A DNA stretch of 64,000 nucleotides from Magnolia sinica (lineage: Eukaryota; Streptophyta; Magnoliopsida; Magnoliales; Magnoliaceae), in assembly GCF_029962835.1 (NCBI RefSeq), contig NC_080577.1:7540501-7604500 (forward strand), in the 5' to 3' direction. The translations under genes were made by a program, and so were the position numbers. Under the pieces are notes generated by a model. It ran no database searches. It was not told the DNA's origin and was given only the letters and a program-made list of their open reading frames with translations. This document shows positions 12,330-25,580 of this stretch, piece by piece. How positions within the stretch are numbered: position 1 is the stretch's first letter; each line of letters opens with the position of its first letter.

Positions 12330-12700
12330 TGAAAACCTAGGTGGGTCAAGCATGATGTTTGTGAGAAATCCACCTGTCCATCCATTTTTTTAGATCAATT
12401 TAGGACATAGGGCCAAAAATGATCCGTATCCAAACCCACGGAAGTTTTGAATCATGCTAATATTTGTGTTTTGGGTTCATCCTGGCAAGAACGATCGTTA
12501 CGAAGGGTATGGATGAGATGTCAACATCACTGTCAACCCAAGGAGGCTTGACCGGTGGTAATTTTCCAATCCACATTTTCCTTTAAGGGCTGTCCACTTA
12601 AATCTTTTATCCTTCTCATATTTAGACTCAGGTCCTAAAAGAACTTTAAAAAATGGATGGACTGAATAAATTTCTCACAAGCATCACGGTGGCCATGCAT
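12330..12700. mobile_element. Fold-back element, TTTGTGAGAAATCCACC subfamily
   Basis: GATGTTTGTGAGAAATCCAC and a CCATCCATTTTTTTAGATCA block are mirrored near 12,640-12,690 by AAAAAATGGATGGACTGAAT and ATTTCTCACAAGCATCACGG. Ends are approximate. The next copy follows immediately. Confidence 0.5.
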
Positions 12701-12704
12701 GGGT

Positions 12705-13152
12705 TTCCATGTTCCTACGCTGGGATGCTAAGTGGGGTCCACCGTGATGTTTGTGATAAATTCATTTTGTTCATTCGTTTTCCTTGATCATTTTAGGACA
12801 TTTGACAAAAAATGAGGTGGATTAAAAACTCAATTTTGTGATTCAGTCAACACTGTTGAAACATTTTTAAGGCAACCAAAGTTTCTTATCATGTTAATGT
12901 TTTCATGCTTTCACTTCATCCCAGTAGGAATGACTTCATAAACCGTTTGGATGGCATAAAAAATTCAAGGTGGATCCTAGAAAGGTTTCAACGGTGGAAA
13001 ACTACTTCCCCAGTTTTCCCTCTCATATGGCCAACTTGAGTTTTAAATCCATATAATTTTTAGTCGTCGAATGTCCTAAAATGATCTTGGAAAACGGATA
13101 GACGGTATGTATTTATAACAAACATCACAGTGGACCCACGTAGCATCCCAGC
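12705..13152. mobile_element. Fold-back element, same subfamily, interrupted by hAT
   Basis: The left part CCTACGCTGGGATGCTAAGT and GGGGTCCACCGTGATGTTTG is mirrored by AAACATCACAGTGGACCCAC and GTAGCATCCCAGC. The outermost right end appears to resume after the hAT insertion, at about 13,741-13,776 (GGAAATCCGCGTCC). Confidence 0.5.
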
Positions 13153-13740
13153 TAGGGGAGTACATCCAGTCGAACCGAGTTGAGCTGGCCTCAACTCAAC
13201 TCAACTCAACGTGAACATTGACTGACCTCAGCTCAAACTTGGCTCGGCTCAATCCTCGAGCCTAATTGGCCAGCTCAGCTCCATTTGGTCAGCAGCTCCG
13301 GCCGAGTTCGAGCCAAGATTGAGCCGAGTTTGCCATAGAGGCATTTCTATAAACACTTGAATTGTAACTTAAGAAACCTACTGTTTTACAAATAGAGTCA
13401 ATGGTTTTACAATTGTTTTATCAAACACCTTCTAAGTAACATAAATTTTTTTTTTTTTTTAAAAAAAAGTATGTATTCAACATCAATACTTTGCTTGCCT
13501 CTGGCCAAACCTTTCTTGCCATCAGCCACATTTCAATGAGTCATTCTATCAAACAGTTGGTGAGTAACATCATTGGCAAAGTAATCGAGTTACCAAATTA
13601 GTTTGATTCTAGCTGGATTCAATCCGAGTCGAGTCAATCTAGGCCCTGCTCGAACTCAGCACGAACTCCACTTCAATCCGAGTCAAATCGAGTAGAGTCG
13701 AGCGAGATAACCGAGCTAGATCGGTTCGTGTTCACCCCTA
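13153..13740. mobile_element. hAT-like non-autonomous element, 588 bp
   Basis: The left end TAGGGGAGTACATCCAGTCG and right end GTTCACCCCTA match hAT termini (TAGGGGTG type). The subterminal regions are full of short direct and inverted GAGTCGAG/CTCAACTC words, as in hAT elements. The candidate 8-bp flanks ATCCCAGC and GTCCTTGC agree at only 5 of 8 positions, so the target duplication is weak. It contains poly-T/poly-A tracts and no ORF. Confidence 0.55.
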
Positions 13741-13770
13741 GTCCTTGCGCAAGGCCATCGCAGGAAATCC

Positions 13771-13866
13771 GCGTCCCCTTGTCGGTGCTGTTTCATTAAA
13801 TGTGGTGTGTAATGATAAAGTTGGCGTCCCCTTGTCAGTGCTGTTGCATTAAATGTGGTGTAATGA
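13771..13866. repeat. About 45-bp direct duplication
   Basis: GCGTCCCCTTGTC..GTGCTG, a TTAAATGTGGTG block and TAATGA occur twice (13771-13815 and 13824-13866), with small differences and an 8-bp spacer. Confidence 0.8.
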
Positions 13867-16100
13867 CACGGTGGAATTAAATTACAATAAACAGATTTCC
13901 TGCATGTAGCAAGCAGAGGATCTAAGTTCTTTTACTTTTGAGTTATTAGGTATGCTTGGGAGTTGAGACTAACAGTTGAAAGGGAAAGATAACGGAGAAA
14001 AAGACAAATAATTAGTTGTGATAAGGAAATGGTCCAACTGCAATAAAGAGGTCCTGTTGGATGAAGCCGTGGGACCCACCACATTTTTCGAGTTGTTGGG
14101 ATGCCCATTAAGAGGGTGGGCCATCATTCCAGCTAACTAGATATGCCGGCTACGATCTTGGCTAAGGTTTTGGGCCCAAACCACTGCGTTGGAGGTGGAC
14201 CCAAATCTTTTCCACGGTTTTGGATATGTATTATAACGATATATCTCGTTTCTTGACATTTTCTCAGCCCCGAAATTTCTCAGGAGCAGTTTTGATCACG
14301 AGAACATTGTTATATTTGTAAAATTTCAGTGAAATTTATCACAGTGAAGGGCTGAAAATCAGGCCAATCCATGACTTAGGTGGGCCACGCCACAAAAAAC
14401 GGTTTTTTTTTGTTAGCTTGTTAGTACACCACAAAAAACAGCTGAGAGTGGTTTGGACATCCGGCCCATCATGGTGTTTGTCTCACTTGGACGAGGTGTC
14501 ACACCAAATTTCAGGCCATCAAAACTCAGGTGGTCACCACCAAATGTTTTAGCCACGATTTGGCATGGTTTGAAATGTTATGGCCCACCTAAGTTTCAGA
14601 TACGGCTGAATTTTTACACATGCCACAACCTAGAGAGGACCTACAAAACGGATGGCGTGGATGTCCATCACACATCACAGTGGGGCCCACAGAGATTGAC
14701 CTTATGGGAAGCTCCCATGAGAACGATCTCATAGTACTAATTCGCATATCTAGCATCCATCCATAGTGGTCCCATCTTATTAAAGGGTGTAGATGACACT
14801 TGTACGAAATAGATGAATCAGGACCTTGTAATCCTCTCTTTTCTATTATTAATGCAATATGAAAGTACTACCACACAGCTAGAGAAGGAAAGTGGGAGCT
14901 ATGGATTGTTACCATCAATGAAATTTGAAAGAAGACCTAACGAAATCAATGCGATTTCAGGAGGGTAGCTGTCAGTTTGATAACTTCATCTGTATCTTTT
15001 GAGATGTACTCGTTAAACGGTCATCTCACCTTCCATAAGAGGCGTGTGGCCCAGTCATCTATTGTTGGGACTTGGAACGCGTTTTCACCAACGTACGGGA
15101 GGCTCGGGGACTGTGGAATTCAGAGGTCTAATAGAGCAGATTTGATGATTCCGTCCTCTTACAGAACCTGCTACTGGTACTAGCTTGAATAAATACCATG
15201 CCAACACAACCCTCCACCATGTGCAGATGTGAGGAAGATCCGGACCACTCATCAGGAAGCCCCCAATTGTCAACGGTATGCATCCCAAGAGAGATGCTAA
15301 GTGTACCCGATCCAGTACATAACTTCATAGGCATAATGAAGGAACACTTGTGTGGGTTGAGAACCATCAAAACTTTTATTCGTTTTTTTTTTTTTTTTTT
15401 GTTTGGTGTTTCAACTAATTTATAAGTTTTTTTAAAGAGTCGGATGTTTTGGTTCAATTTTTTTTGTCATTTTGTGATTTTCTTAGCTCCAGGTGAAATA
15501 GGATGTTGAAAAAAAAAGAAAGAAAGATTATAAACTATTGTCAAATGTGTTGAACCATGTTTAAGTCTGGATGTCAGCGTAGGGGTGCAGCTAGTGGGAA
15601 ATTTGGCTCGAAAATCTTTAACTAGGCGTGTGTGCACACATGCACCCCTGTGTATACTCGAACCCTGGGTTGTATGGTGTTTTACTGGTGCTAATTTTCT
15701 ACCAGCAAGTACATGCAATGTGAAGATATTGTTGAGGAATTGTATCCTACGTTTTAGGGTACTCATAACACACTTGTGTGGGAACAGAACCTCCGACAAT
15801 CTTTATTAATTTTGGGTATGCCTTGTCTCAAAGATTAGACAAAGCTAGCTAGTTATAAGGTGGGCCACGCGTGTGTTGTGAAATCACACCAACCTGATTT
15901 ATGAGCCATGACCTATATAATTTAGAGTTGTCATATCCCACCTAATAGTCAAGATCTTGTCGATACTTGTTATGTAAGTTCTTTGGACCACATGTACAAA
16001 AGTGAATGTATGCACCGACTGAAAATGGTTAGAGTACTTTAGATATTAATATCTATAAATGAGAATGGTTAGACTATGATGAAACATATAAGAGGTCTGC
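13867..16100. other. Intergenic stretch without recognised genes
   Basis: The stretch contains fragments of the GGTGGGCCAC and CACAGTGGGGCCCAC words at about 14,340-14,730 (a decayed fold-back half), a poly-T tract near 15,385, and short ORFs with no recognisable domain. Nothing else is supported. Confidence 0.5.
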
Positions 16101-19100
16101 ATTCCTGAACAATTGGCGTGGTTCATTGTAACCCCCGTTAGCATAGTGTATGATCCTCAAGTTGTCGGATGGGTCGGGTTAAGGTCATCTTGGGTTTATA
16201 ACTTATATATGGTCTTTATGTCCCAAACACATGTCATTATATCACACACATGTAAAATTCAAAAAATCTATAGTGCTTACCTCTTGGATAATGTCAAACC
16301 CTATTCACTCATTAAAAAACCTGCATTTATTAGATTTTCTCAAAATCATGATATGAAATTAATGAGCCTTTCTTTTTAGATCTTAAAATTTGTAATTTAT
16401 TTTCTCATAGCTTGAACCAAAAGTAACTTTCATATGAAAATAAATCAAACTGTTGAAACATACTAAGTAGGATATATACTAATCTCAACATCCATGTACA
16501 ATAAAGATCAACCCAAAATGCATTTCAAAATGAAATTTTGTGTTGGGATTCCCATCATATTAGGAATTCTTCTTTGTAGTCCATCATGCATGGTTAAAAA
16601 GAAAACTTTGGAAAGAAAAATGTGAAAGAAACTTAAAAATGCAATCTTTCAAAATATTTTCTAAAATGGGCCTGATAGGTCGATGGTGTAGTCACTATCT
16701 CATAAGCTTTGCTAGTTACTCACATGCGGATGAGTAATATTCATTGTACAGTTAATCGGATGAAGGATCTAAATCCGTCACGTACATGTCAGAAATAGAA
16801 TTCTTGGTATTGAGAAATATATTTGTTAATTATGTGCATTCTCATCATTTTTAAGTTGGTACAACTCTTGAGAAGGGTTCTAACAAAGAGCATCTGGTGG
16901 TTATAACAATTCTATCTGAACTTGACATATTGCATGAGAGCAAACAACATTCCGATGACCCTTGATCTAGTTCACTGATCTGATAAGCCTCACATGAGAA
17001 CAAAATCGCCAAATATGGAAGGACTCGAATGTCCCAATAATGAGATTTCTTGGGCAATCTATTAAATAAATAAATAAATCCAAATGGGTGTAAATGAAAA
17101 AAAAAAGTAATAATAAATCGATAATCTAACCACTTGTTCAGTGAGAATGAAGTGGACAGTTAGAATCATCTATCATAATTGCTCGTGGGTTTATTCTCTT
17201 GTAAGTTTGCTCTCATAGGTAACATTTTAATACTTTAACAGACCACTGTGGTTCATGCACATGCAATCTATAATTCTATATGCTATATGTCTTTGGATAA
17301 TCTAATCCGGGCCCAATTTTGATGATGAAGACTATTCAACTAATGTGCTGGACCATGTATAATGTGTGTCACCAAAATATTCTTCCATTGGACAATCTTA
17401 CATGTCCAACTTATGAACTACAAGTGGATGGTTTACTACTACTTTATGATAAGAGATTTTGGGAAGATATTTGATGGCGACTAATGGTGGGTGGGACAAG
17501 AGTGCATAGTCTGAATCGTGAAAATATGGGGCTTACTATATTGTTGGTGTTAGAACAAATATAACATGTCATTTTGATCGAGTGCATGTTAAGGAGTTGA
17601 TTTTTGTGTGATTGATGTGCATAAAATGAACAACTATATTGATGTTGATCTTTCGAAATGCGGTAGAATGCACAATTTCACACTAAAGCATCAGTACACA
17701 TATGTTTGTAACATAAATAATTCATCAGTGAGTTATTCTTTATATTTATAGTCAACTAAAAATTAAGTAATAACGTGAACTAACCATTAATATGAATGAC
17801 CTTTATGATAATGAGTACACACAAGGAATAAATGAGTATGCTATATTGAATTTGATCAGATTAATGACCAAGTCTATCAAACCATGGGCTCACCTATCAC
17901 TGTGTATCTAGAGATAACGCACATTATTCATTTTGTATCATTGCATGTATCTTGTGGCTTTTGATTCATCTTATGTGGATTTATGATTGATATGTTTGAA
18001 TTTTGTATCCATGTGTCATGTATATAAAATATAGTTTTCCTATTATAATATGAACATTAGACAATATATGACATTTGATAAGTAGACACTTAGAAATTGT
18101 ACATAGTGGCAAACATTCCATTTATAAATATTTTAAATTGTGGGGGTTATGTATTTAGATGCACTACAATGTTTCAAAGTTATAGATCCATACAAATATT
18201 ATATTGGCTCATGTGGGATGATTGGGCTAGTTATTTTTAAAATATTATCTTTTAAGGGTCCAATAGATGAAAGGTCTAGATCTTTCATATGTATTACTTT
18301 TATGAATATTAAGTACTTGATAACTCACATTATATAAATGCTTGAAGTTTCACTTAGCATGAAGCAAATGGTGACTTGAGTTTCTCAAGTGGACTAGTAG
18401 TGAATGTGCCTTAATTTAATGTTAATTATGACTTACATTTTATTATATAAAAAGTGATATTATAGAATATTGGGTCCAACAACAGACGGACCATCGGCAC
18501 ATATTTTTTAACTGTTTAACACATTTATTATTGCTTTTCTATAAACGGTTCATATTATTACTCTTACACATAAAGTTGTTGATAGACTGACAAGTGTACA
18601 TGCCTAATTTATGAGACAAGTTACATTCACCTTTGGTATCGTTTACCATACTTTTTAGGCAAAATTATTTGTTTAGAAAAGCAGAGGAAATGTTATTTTC
18701 ATCCGATCATGTGTCAACCTAGAACACGTGTTATATCTAGTCAATTCATATGATAGTTCTTACGAAAGATTTCTCTTAACTCTTGGTTAATAGGTTTATC
18801 AGGTGGGACATAAATATATCTATCGAGGCTAAATCTGAAATTGTGGGGGTGCACTCAGATACATAAACCACTTAATACATGGAATCCAAGTTTAGTCAAT
18901 ATGTATTTGATAAATGGGTTGACATATATAAAATTGAAGATTTGCACTTAGGAAACTATATGTTAAATGTTATGAATCAATATGCACATGTTTTATGTTG
19001 ACGTGTAGATCTTTTAGACAAGATGTCTGGAATTAAACATGTTATATGTTTTAATGATCAAATTGGTAGTCATCAAATGAATAGTTATAAAGAATATTGT

Positions 19101-20661
19101 TAATAATCTGAATTCATAAGATGATTATTGGATCAATGAAATTTTTAGGTTATATTCTATTTTCATTGGAGGCTAGATTTGGACATTTGAGATTGGTATT
19201 CATATGAGACTATAAGTTTATATGATGAACTATATTGTTTTACTATCAACAAATGTATCTAATGGTAAAACTTATGCACTTATGGAGCTCATTGTTCAAT
19301 TCGTCGATCGAGATACTTGATAATAAACTTGGACATTCCTCATCCATATTCAGTTGCTAAAACATCCATTGATTGTATTGAATTCTAATAATTAATTGAT
19401 AAATTGACCACCCTTTCTTGTGTTAGGGAACATGTGATAACATGATAATGTTGCAATATGATTACATGAAGGTTATACTCTATTTTAGTTGTCATATGTC
19501 TATACATGACAGATTACTCAAGTCTCTTTGTACTGCAGATATAATAAATTCGATTGACTTTACCACCAGTTCGTTGAATGTGGGCTAGCGAAGTTGGTTG
19601 AATGGTAAAAGTACATTCAAGGTTAAGAAAGTCGGTTGTATTCAGAGCCGGTGATACGACAACTATCATAATAAAAGTGATGATCAGTATCTGTTACTTG
19701 ATAGAGTCGTAATTATTGACTCTGTGACGTTAGAAATGAGTTTGATATGCGTTGGCTTGAGATATGAATAGTTAAAGAGGATGCGGCTGATTGCCGAAAA
19801 CTTAATTAAGGAGTAAAATGAGGAATCCGTCAAAACAGAGTCTCGTTTTTATGTAGCTAGTTGGTGAAGTAATAACTTATCAAGGTAATGATCCGTATCT
19901 AGTCCGAAAGGATGATCAATCACATTGGGAGTAAGACATGACCTAACTCATATGGAAGGTAACAATGGTTAATTTTTCGTAATAGGCGAAAGCCTGACGG
20001 ATAAATGACGGGCGGAGGTAAAAGGCCTGCGGGTCATAAATCCTCTGACCAAATGACTATCTAAAAGATAAGTCAATGATATATCGAATGGAATGGGGCT
20101 GAACCTAATATATGAGCTACTAGTGTTGGCAACTAACCTATACGAGTAGAGATCGTATTAGATAGGTTCAATGGGTAAACAACAAGACACGAGGTAGACG
20201 ATTGCACTAATATAAATGAGCCCCTTTCATATTGTACAGTGCGAGCAGCAATGAAGAAGGATGAGTCTTTGAACTCTTAATGAATCCATAGTTATATATT
20301 TGGTGGTGTACCCAATTGTTGCGTACACTTTATGAAATTCACTTATATGAGTGTGGAGGTGGAGGCTGCTTTCTATGAGAATCTAAGCGAATTCTCTAAA
20401 GCATTCATGAAATTCAGGTAATGGTGTATGTCCGAAACGCACCGAACCGCAGAATTACTTATCGTGAAAAAGTTGTGTAAGTGGCATGTACTTGCGATCT
20501 ACTTCAAAAAGAATCAGGTTTAAGACTATAGTGTCACCTAATTCCTGTAAACCTGTCATGTTTACTCTAATGTCGGTTCAAGTCCATGGTGACACCAGCA
20601 CCATTGCACAACTCTTCCATATTAACTCGAAATGTCAAAAATTTTGAAACATGTGGGGGAT
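16101..20661 (+). mobile_element. AT-rich non-coding block, possible retrotransposon interior
   Basis: About 4.5 kb of strongly AT-rich sequence with no long ORF and no recognised domain, even allowing frameshifts. It ends in a purine tract (ATGTGGGGGAT, about 20,651-20,661) directly before an LTR-like sequence, as a polypurine tract would. Similar GTGGGGGT words occur at about 18,141 and 18,844. It could be the interior of a large non-coding LTR derivative whose 5' LTR is lost, or simply old intergenic DNA. Confidence 0.35.
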
Positions 20662-21258
20662 TGTTGTATTTTAAATAATTTAAAAATAATTTAGTGTTTC
20701 AAAATATCCATTGGGACGGGTTATGGCTATGGCCATAGGTGCGCTATGGATGTGTCTTTGCACTTAAGTCTGAAAGGTTACATCCTTTTATATTTTGTTT
20801 TGAAAAGTTATTTCTTTTGAAGCCTAAGGATCGTACCAATTAGATTTAAACCTAATAGTCACAACCCTTTGTGAAATAGTGTCTCTACACTCTTAAGGGT
20901 GTCTTTTCAGAGTCTATAAATAGACTTCTACTTTTTGGTCTTAAGTAGAATTAGAAAATCTGGTTTTCTCTTAAAAATGTGTTTAAGTATTTTCTAGTTC
21001 GGGTTAGGACTACAAGTGGTTTGAGCCCGTGTACAGTGAGTACACCGCTGAGACCGAGTCATAGTCGTTGTATCCTAGAGGTCGATTGCTCTGGAAACCT
21101 GTTGCACTTGGGATGCTGTCGAAGGGGAGCAAATTCGATTTCAAGCCGAGTAACTCACGTCACGCCTTGACTTCTATGAACCGATAAGTTTTTTTTTTTC
21201 TTTTTTTCAATTTAAATTTATTTTATTTAAATAGTTTTTCAAACTCCATATCCCAACA
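20662..21258 (+). mobile_element. LTR (3' or solo), 597 bp
   Basis: It begins TGTTGTATTTTAAAT and ends CCCAACA, with a polypurine-like tract just upstream. Inside is a TATA motif (GTCTATAAATAGAC, about 20,915) and T-rich sequence near the end. No second copy is visible in the window, so it is either solo or the surviving 3' LTR. Confidence 0.5.
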
Positions 21259-23110
21259 ACATGTGTAGAGAACTCCATTGTCTAGTTAGTTTCTCTCATA
21301 AATATCCGCATTAGCATATAGGGCCAACCCGAGACTATGCAGGTGTGCACACCTAGTATGTCCATGCATAGGCACACTTTGCTTTTGCCCGTGCACGAAG
21401 ATGGAAGTGCACAACTGTCGCGCATAGCAACAAGCTAAGGACAATCATATGGATGACTAAAATCGAAAGAAATCATGTCCAAATAGGCTAACTTGGTGAA
21501 CAATTATCAAAATTACACATAATATGGCATTGTAAAGCTATTTATGAGCTTTACTTGTGAATTAAATAAGATCATAAATAATTAATTTTGAGTTTGAAGT
21601 TAAATTTATTATTTTTAGTGAATTACATTTTCATTAACTATTAATTTTTAAATGTAAGTTGTAATTTAAGGATTTTTATGAGTCATATAAGATTTTTTTA
21701 CTAGCTTGAGTAAGATTGGATATCTTTTACTATATTAAAAGAAATTAATTAATTTTTAAAAATGAGCTATTTTAGAAAACTTGCGTATATAAGTTATAAC
21801 AAGTACATTATAAAAACAGTTGATTCTTTTTTTAATGGTAAGAAGATAGTGTTCTCTTCTTTCATTTTCACCACTCACCCCCTACATTGAACATGACACA
21901 TATTGTACTCTTATTTTCAGCACATTCATGGAGGTTACACATGCACATGAGAGCACATTATTTATCGGTAATCATGTGTGATGATAATCGGAAGATGTGT
22001 TTGTGCTTGTAAAATGTATAGTTATGCATGTACACAACTCAACACGGCAAGTATAAATGTTATATTTTTATAAGAAAGATACATTTAAAAAAATAAAATA
22101 CTTAATTTTAAAAAGTAATAAATAGTAGGAGAAATGAACTTTTGCTATAAAAACTTGGGTTCTAATTTTCACAAGAACAGTGTGCACCTACCCATAACAT
22201 GGACTGCATGGTGCTTTGTTAGACACTTTGCACTTGGCACACACACGAAGCATAAAGAATCTAGTCTTTCTCTTCCTCTCCTTTATTTATTTATTTATTA
22301 TTATTTTTTTAAACATGGTTTGAGCCTATGTGAACCATGATGCAGTTAGGGAGTGAATTAGGATCTAGCCAAAGTTTTAATCCATCAAGGTCTAAAATTC
22401 TAGCCACTGTGAGTTGAGTGTGCTTGACTGATGACTCTACGCACGGCACCAGTGCCATGTGTCTTACATGTGACAACAACTGAGTTAATTAGTATTTAGG
22501 TGGTAGTTACATTTGTTGCTAGGTGACAATAAATTTTTTTCTTTACCATAGCGTAATCGTCTCTGTGCAAAAAAGACAAAAATAACTACCACAAATAAAA
22601 GCCATGTCCATTCATGTAGGAATGACTATTTGCAGCAAATGAGTATGTGTTTATTTTAAAAAAGACATAATGGTGCCTCTTCAAGAACTCAACATCCCTT
22701 CAAATTATATATATCCTTAGCTATTATAGTCCACGGTATACAAAATTATTTTTAAATCAAGCCTCACGTAATCCTTGTGGACTCACCTACACCCTTTTGC
22801 GTTTGTCATTTTAAAACCATTTTGTGAAATCATATCAATATCTACTCTTGAAGAGCCATTGAACATTTAAAGAAGCAAATCTTCATATTAAATTTCAAAT
22901 CTATGAATTCATTTTATCTTGAAATTGATTTATCATTTCCCAACACGGCATCTGTATGACATCAGTGCCTTGAAAATTACAGGATTCAACTTGAAAATCA
23001 ACCTTACTTCACAATTAGGATGTTCCACTCGTTTGATTCCATCCATGTGTGCCAAGTAAGACCATCAGCTTTCCGTTGATTCTAACTGCGTAGCCCACGG
23101 ATGCAATTAG
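21259..23110. other. Intergenic, no feature seen
   Basis: AT-rich DNA with short low-complexity runs (for example TTTATTTATTTATTATTATT near 22,285). No gene, LTR end or inverted repeat was recognised. Confidence 0.5.
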
Positions 23111-24080
23111 GATGTTCGACATCTACTGTGCTTATCAATTTTGCCTGCTCATGCTAGGACATGAATACAAAAATGAGATATCCAAAAATTTTTCAAGTGG
23201 AACACAATTTCACTTGCTCATGCTAAGACATGAGTACAAAAATGAGACAGATCAAAAAAATTCAAGTAGAACACACCGCATGAAACAGTGGGGATTGAGA
23301 AACCACTGTTAAAACCTTTGTGGGTCACAAAAGTTTTGAAAGAGGTTCATTTTTGTGTTTTCAGGCACTTTCAATCTATCAATTATTTCATCAGTCAAGG
23401 TGGGTGTGTTCTTAAATTCTCAATCACTAGTCGCCTTACACAGCTCAATAATTATCAATCAAGGTTGGCTTATGCATAGGGCTTTGCTTCACTTGTGGTT
23501 GGCTCACTTTTTAAATATCAATCAAGGCTGGCTTTTGCAGCTCAACTATTTTAGATCACATCAGTCTGGAATCATAGACAACTGTGCGTCTCACCATCAC
23601 GGTTGTTTGACTTGTGTATTAAGTGAATTCCGATCCCATGCTTGCCATAAATAGAAAAAACTTGTTTATTGTAATGTGATTGGGCCACATCAACACATAA
23701 TGTATTTAATGCAGCAATGCTTATAATGTCTATGATGATATGGATCAATAATTATAAAGGATAATAAGAAATACCGGTTTGTGGTAAACAGGATCTGAAT
23801 TCGGGCTACGCATATAGTTTTGGAATGTCAGGAGTGAATAAATGCAAATCGACAAGAACCCAATCCCTTCTAAAATTGAAAGTGAAAATAACCTTACGAA
23901 TGATTTGAATGGCATATAAACATCATGGTGGGCCTTAAAAAGATTTCAACAGTGAGTGTTTCCATCTGCACTCTTTCCAGTTGTGCATCTCAACTAAGTC
24001 ATAGATCTGACTCATTTTGAGGCTATGTCATTACATGACCTAGCGATTATAACGGACATTACTGTAGGTGTGGGCCCGGA
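23111..24080. mobile_element. Decayed fold-back element with internal tandem duplication
   Basis: Left-half landmarks (CTGCTCATGCTAGGACATG, GAAACAGTGGGGATTGA) and right-half landmarks (AAACATCATGGTGGGCC, AGTGAGTGTTTCCATCTG) are separated by about 500 bp of unrelated sequence containing repeated ATCAAGG(T/C)(T/G)GGCTT words. A segment of about 70 bp is duplicated in tandem at about 23,143-23,279. No target duplication. Confidence 0.4.
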
Positions 24081-24545
24081 GAGCTTCCGCATACAGGAGC
24101 TGGGGGTTCTGTCTCAGGTGACCCATCATTTTCATGGTACTGACATCACAAGTGGCATGTTGGCCAGAAAGGATAGCGGATTATGTGAGACCCTTGCCTC
24201 ACCCAAGATGGTGCAGCCCTTACCGGGGGGCCCACCGTGATGTGTGTATTATGTATACACAACGCCCATCCATTTTTCTATATCATTTTAGGAAATTATC
24301 CCAAATATGAAGCAGATTCAATTATCAGGAGGTATCATAAGAAACAGTGGTGAATATTGACTGTTCTATCATTAAAAACACCTTAATGTTTCCATAGTGT
24401 TTATTTACCATCTAATCGGTTGATGAGTTCACATAAGCCTGGATGAAGGGAAAAAATAATATCAGCATCATCCAAAACTCTTGTGGCCCATTAATAGTCA
24501 TTCACCACTGTTTCTTTATGGCATGGTCCATGTGATAATTGGATC

Positions 24546-25453
24546 TAGAGTTGGGCATTGAGTTGAGTTGGACCGAGTTAGGGTTGAATTGACTTGACCT
24601 GGTTTGGGAATAGACCTGACCTGACTCGGTATTGAGTCCAGCATGCTTGACCCAATTCGAGTTCGGGTCGAGTCAGCACCGACTCAGATCGAAATGACTT
24701 TTTTTTTTTTTTTAAAGGTTTAGGGTTTAGGGTTTAGAAATGGCTCAGCCCAAGTCAATCCGGCCGCACCCAAATCAGCCCAAATGCACCACAGCTAGCT
24801 CGGACGCACCCGATCCAACCTGAATCAAATATAAGAACCCAACTCATTCCAATTTGTCCATTCATACCTATCTGAGCCCAATTTCACCCCAAATCAAAAT
24901 ACCCCAGATGATGTATTTCTTAAGAATAAATGAAATGCGTGAAATAAAATTATTTTTGACTACAAAATTATCTTGATTAGTTGATTTAGATAGTTGGGTG
25001 GTTGTCGAGAATCAGCGGAAAATGGGTGAGCCGGGTGGGTGATGTTCGTCCAGACTAGCTACCCGGTCAAGAGGAGCGGCCGAGCGGCCAAGTTGGTGGC
25101 TATGAAGTCGGAGCCGTCGAGTGCAGGAGATGAGAGAGGGAGTGGAGGAGGGAGAGAGGAGGGTGGTTGTCAGGCTCGGGAGAGGAGGGAATGAGAGAGG
25201 TCAGATTGGGTGCGGCAGATAGATTAGATTAAATTTAAGTTTATACACACTATCTGAACCCAAGTCAAGTTGAGTCATTACCGAATCGGATTTCGAGTCA
25301 AGTCAAGTCACTGGGTGACCCTGACTCAACTCGGTGTGAGTTTGGATTGGGCGAAGTCTATTCAGCTGGGATCGACCCACCCACTGGGTTCATGTTAAGT
25401 TGGGTCTTAACCAGTCGAACGAGTCGAGGCTATCGAGTTAACTCGTCCGGTAA
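24546..25453. mobile_element. hAT-like insertion, right end lost
   Basis: The left terminus TAGAGTTGGGCA matches the 12-bp TIR of the complete hAT at 53,596. The sequence inside is rich in GAGTCGAGTC/GACTCGAC subterminal words. The expected right terminus is missing and the right edge is placed where the host element appears to resume. It carries a T-run followed by a short telomere-type array. Confidence 0.5.
24718..24737 (+). repeat. Interstitial telomere-type repeat
   Basis: Nearly three units of the plant telomere heptamer TTTAGGG lie directly after a run of T and inside the hAT-like insertion. Confidence 0.8.
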
Positions 25454-25580
25454 TATGGAAAAAATGTATGAACTACATGACTACATGATACATGGATCAA
25501 GGTAATTAATAAGGGTCGCATCGTCTTGGGTGAGGCCAGGGTCTCACGTAATCCAATTTGGCCAGAAAGATGATATGGTG

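Larger units (their letters stand above)
24172..25558. mobile_element. Mutator-like fold-back element with perfect 11-bp TSD
   Basis: The flanks are identical: TGGCCAGAAAG at 24161-24171 and again at 25559-25569. Termini are GATAGCGGATTATGTGAGAC and the mirrored GTCTCACGTAATCCAATT. Subterminal CTCACCCAAGATGGTGCAGC places it in the same TIR subfamily as the elements at 11,170, 25,581 and 42,660. The interior is split by an hAT-like insertion, which accounts for its length. Confidence 0.85.

Noticed and set aside
14977-15809. Cluster of overlapping ORFs of 67-110 residues on both strands
   Set aside because: None shows a domain, the frames end in poly-T or poly-A translations, and codon use looks random.
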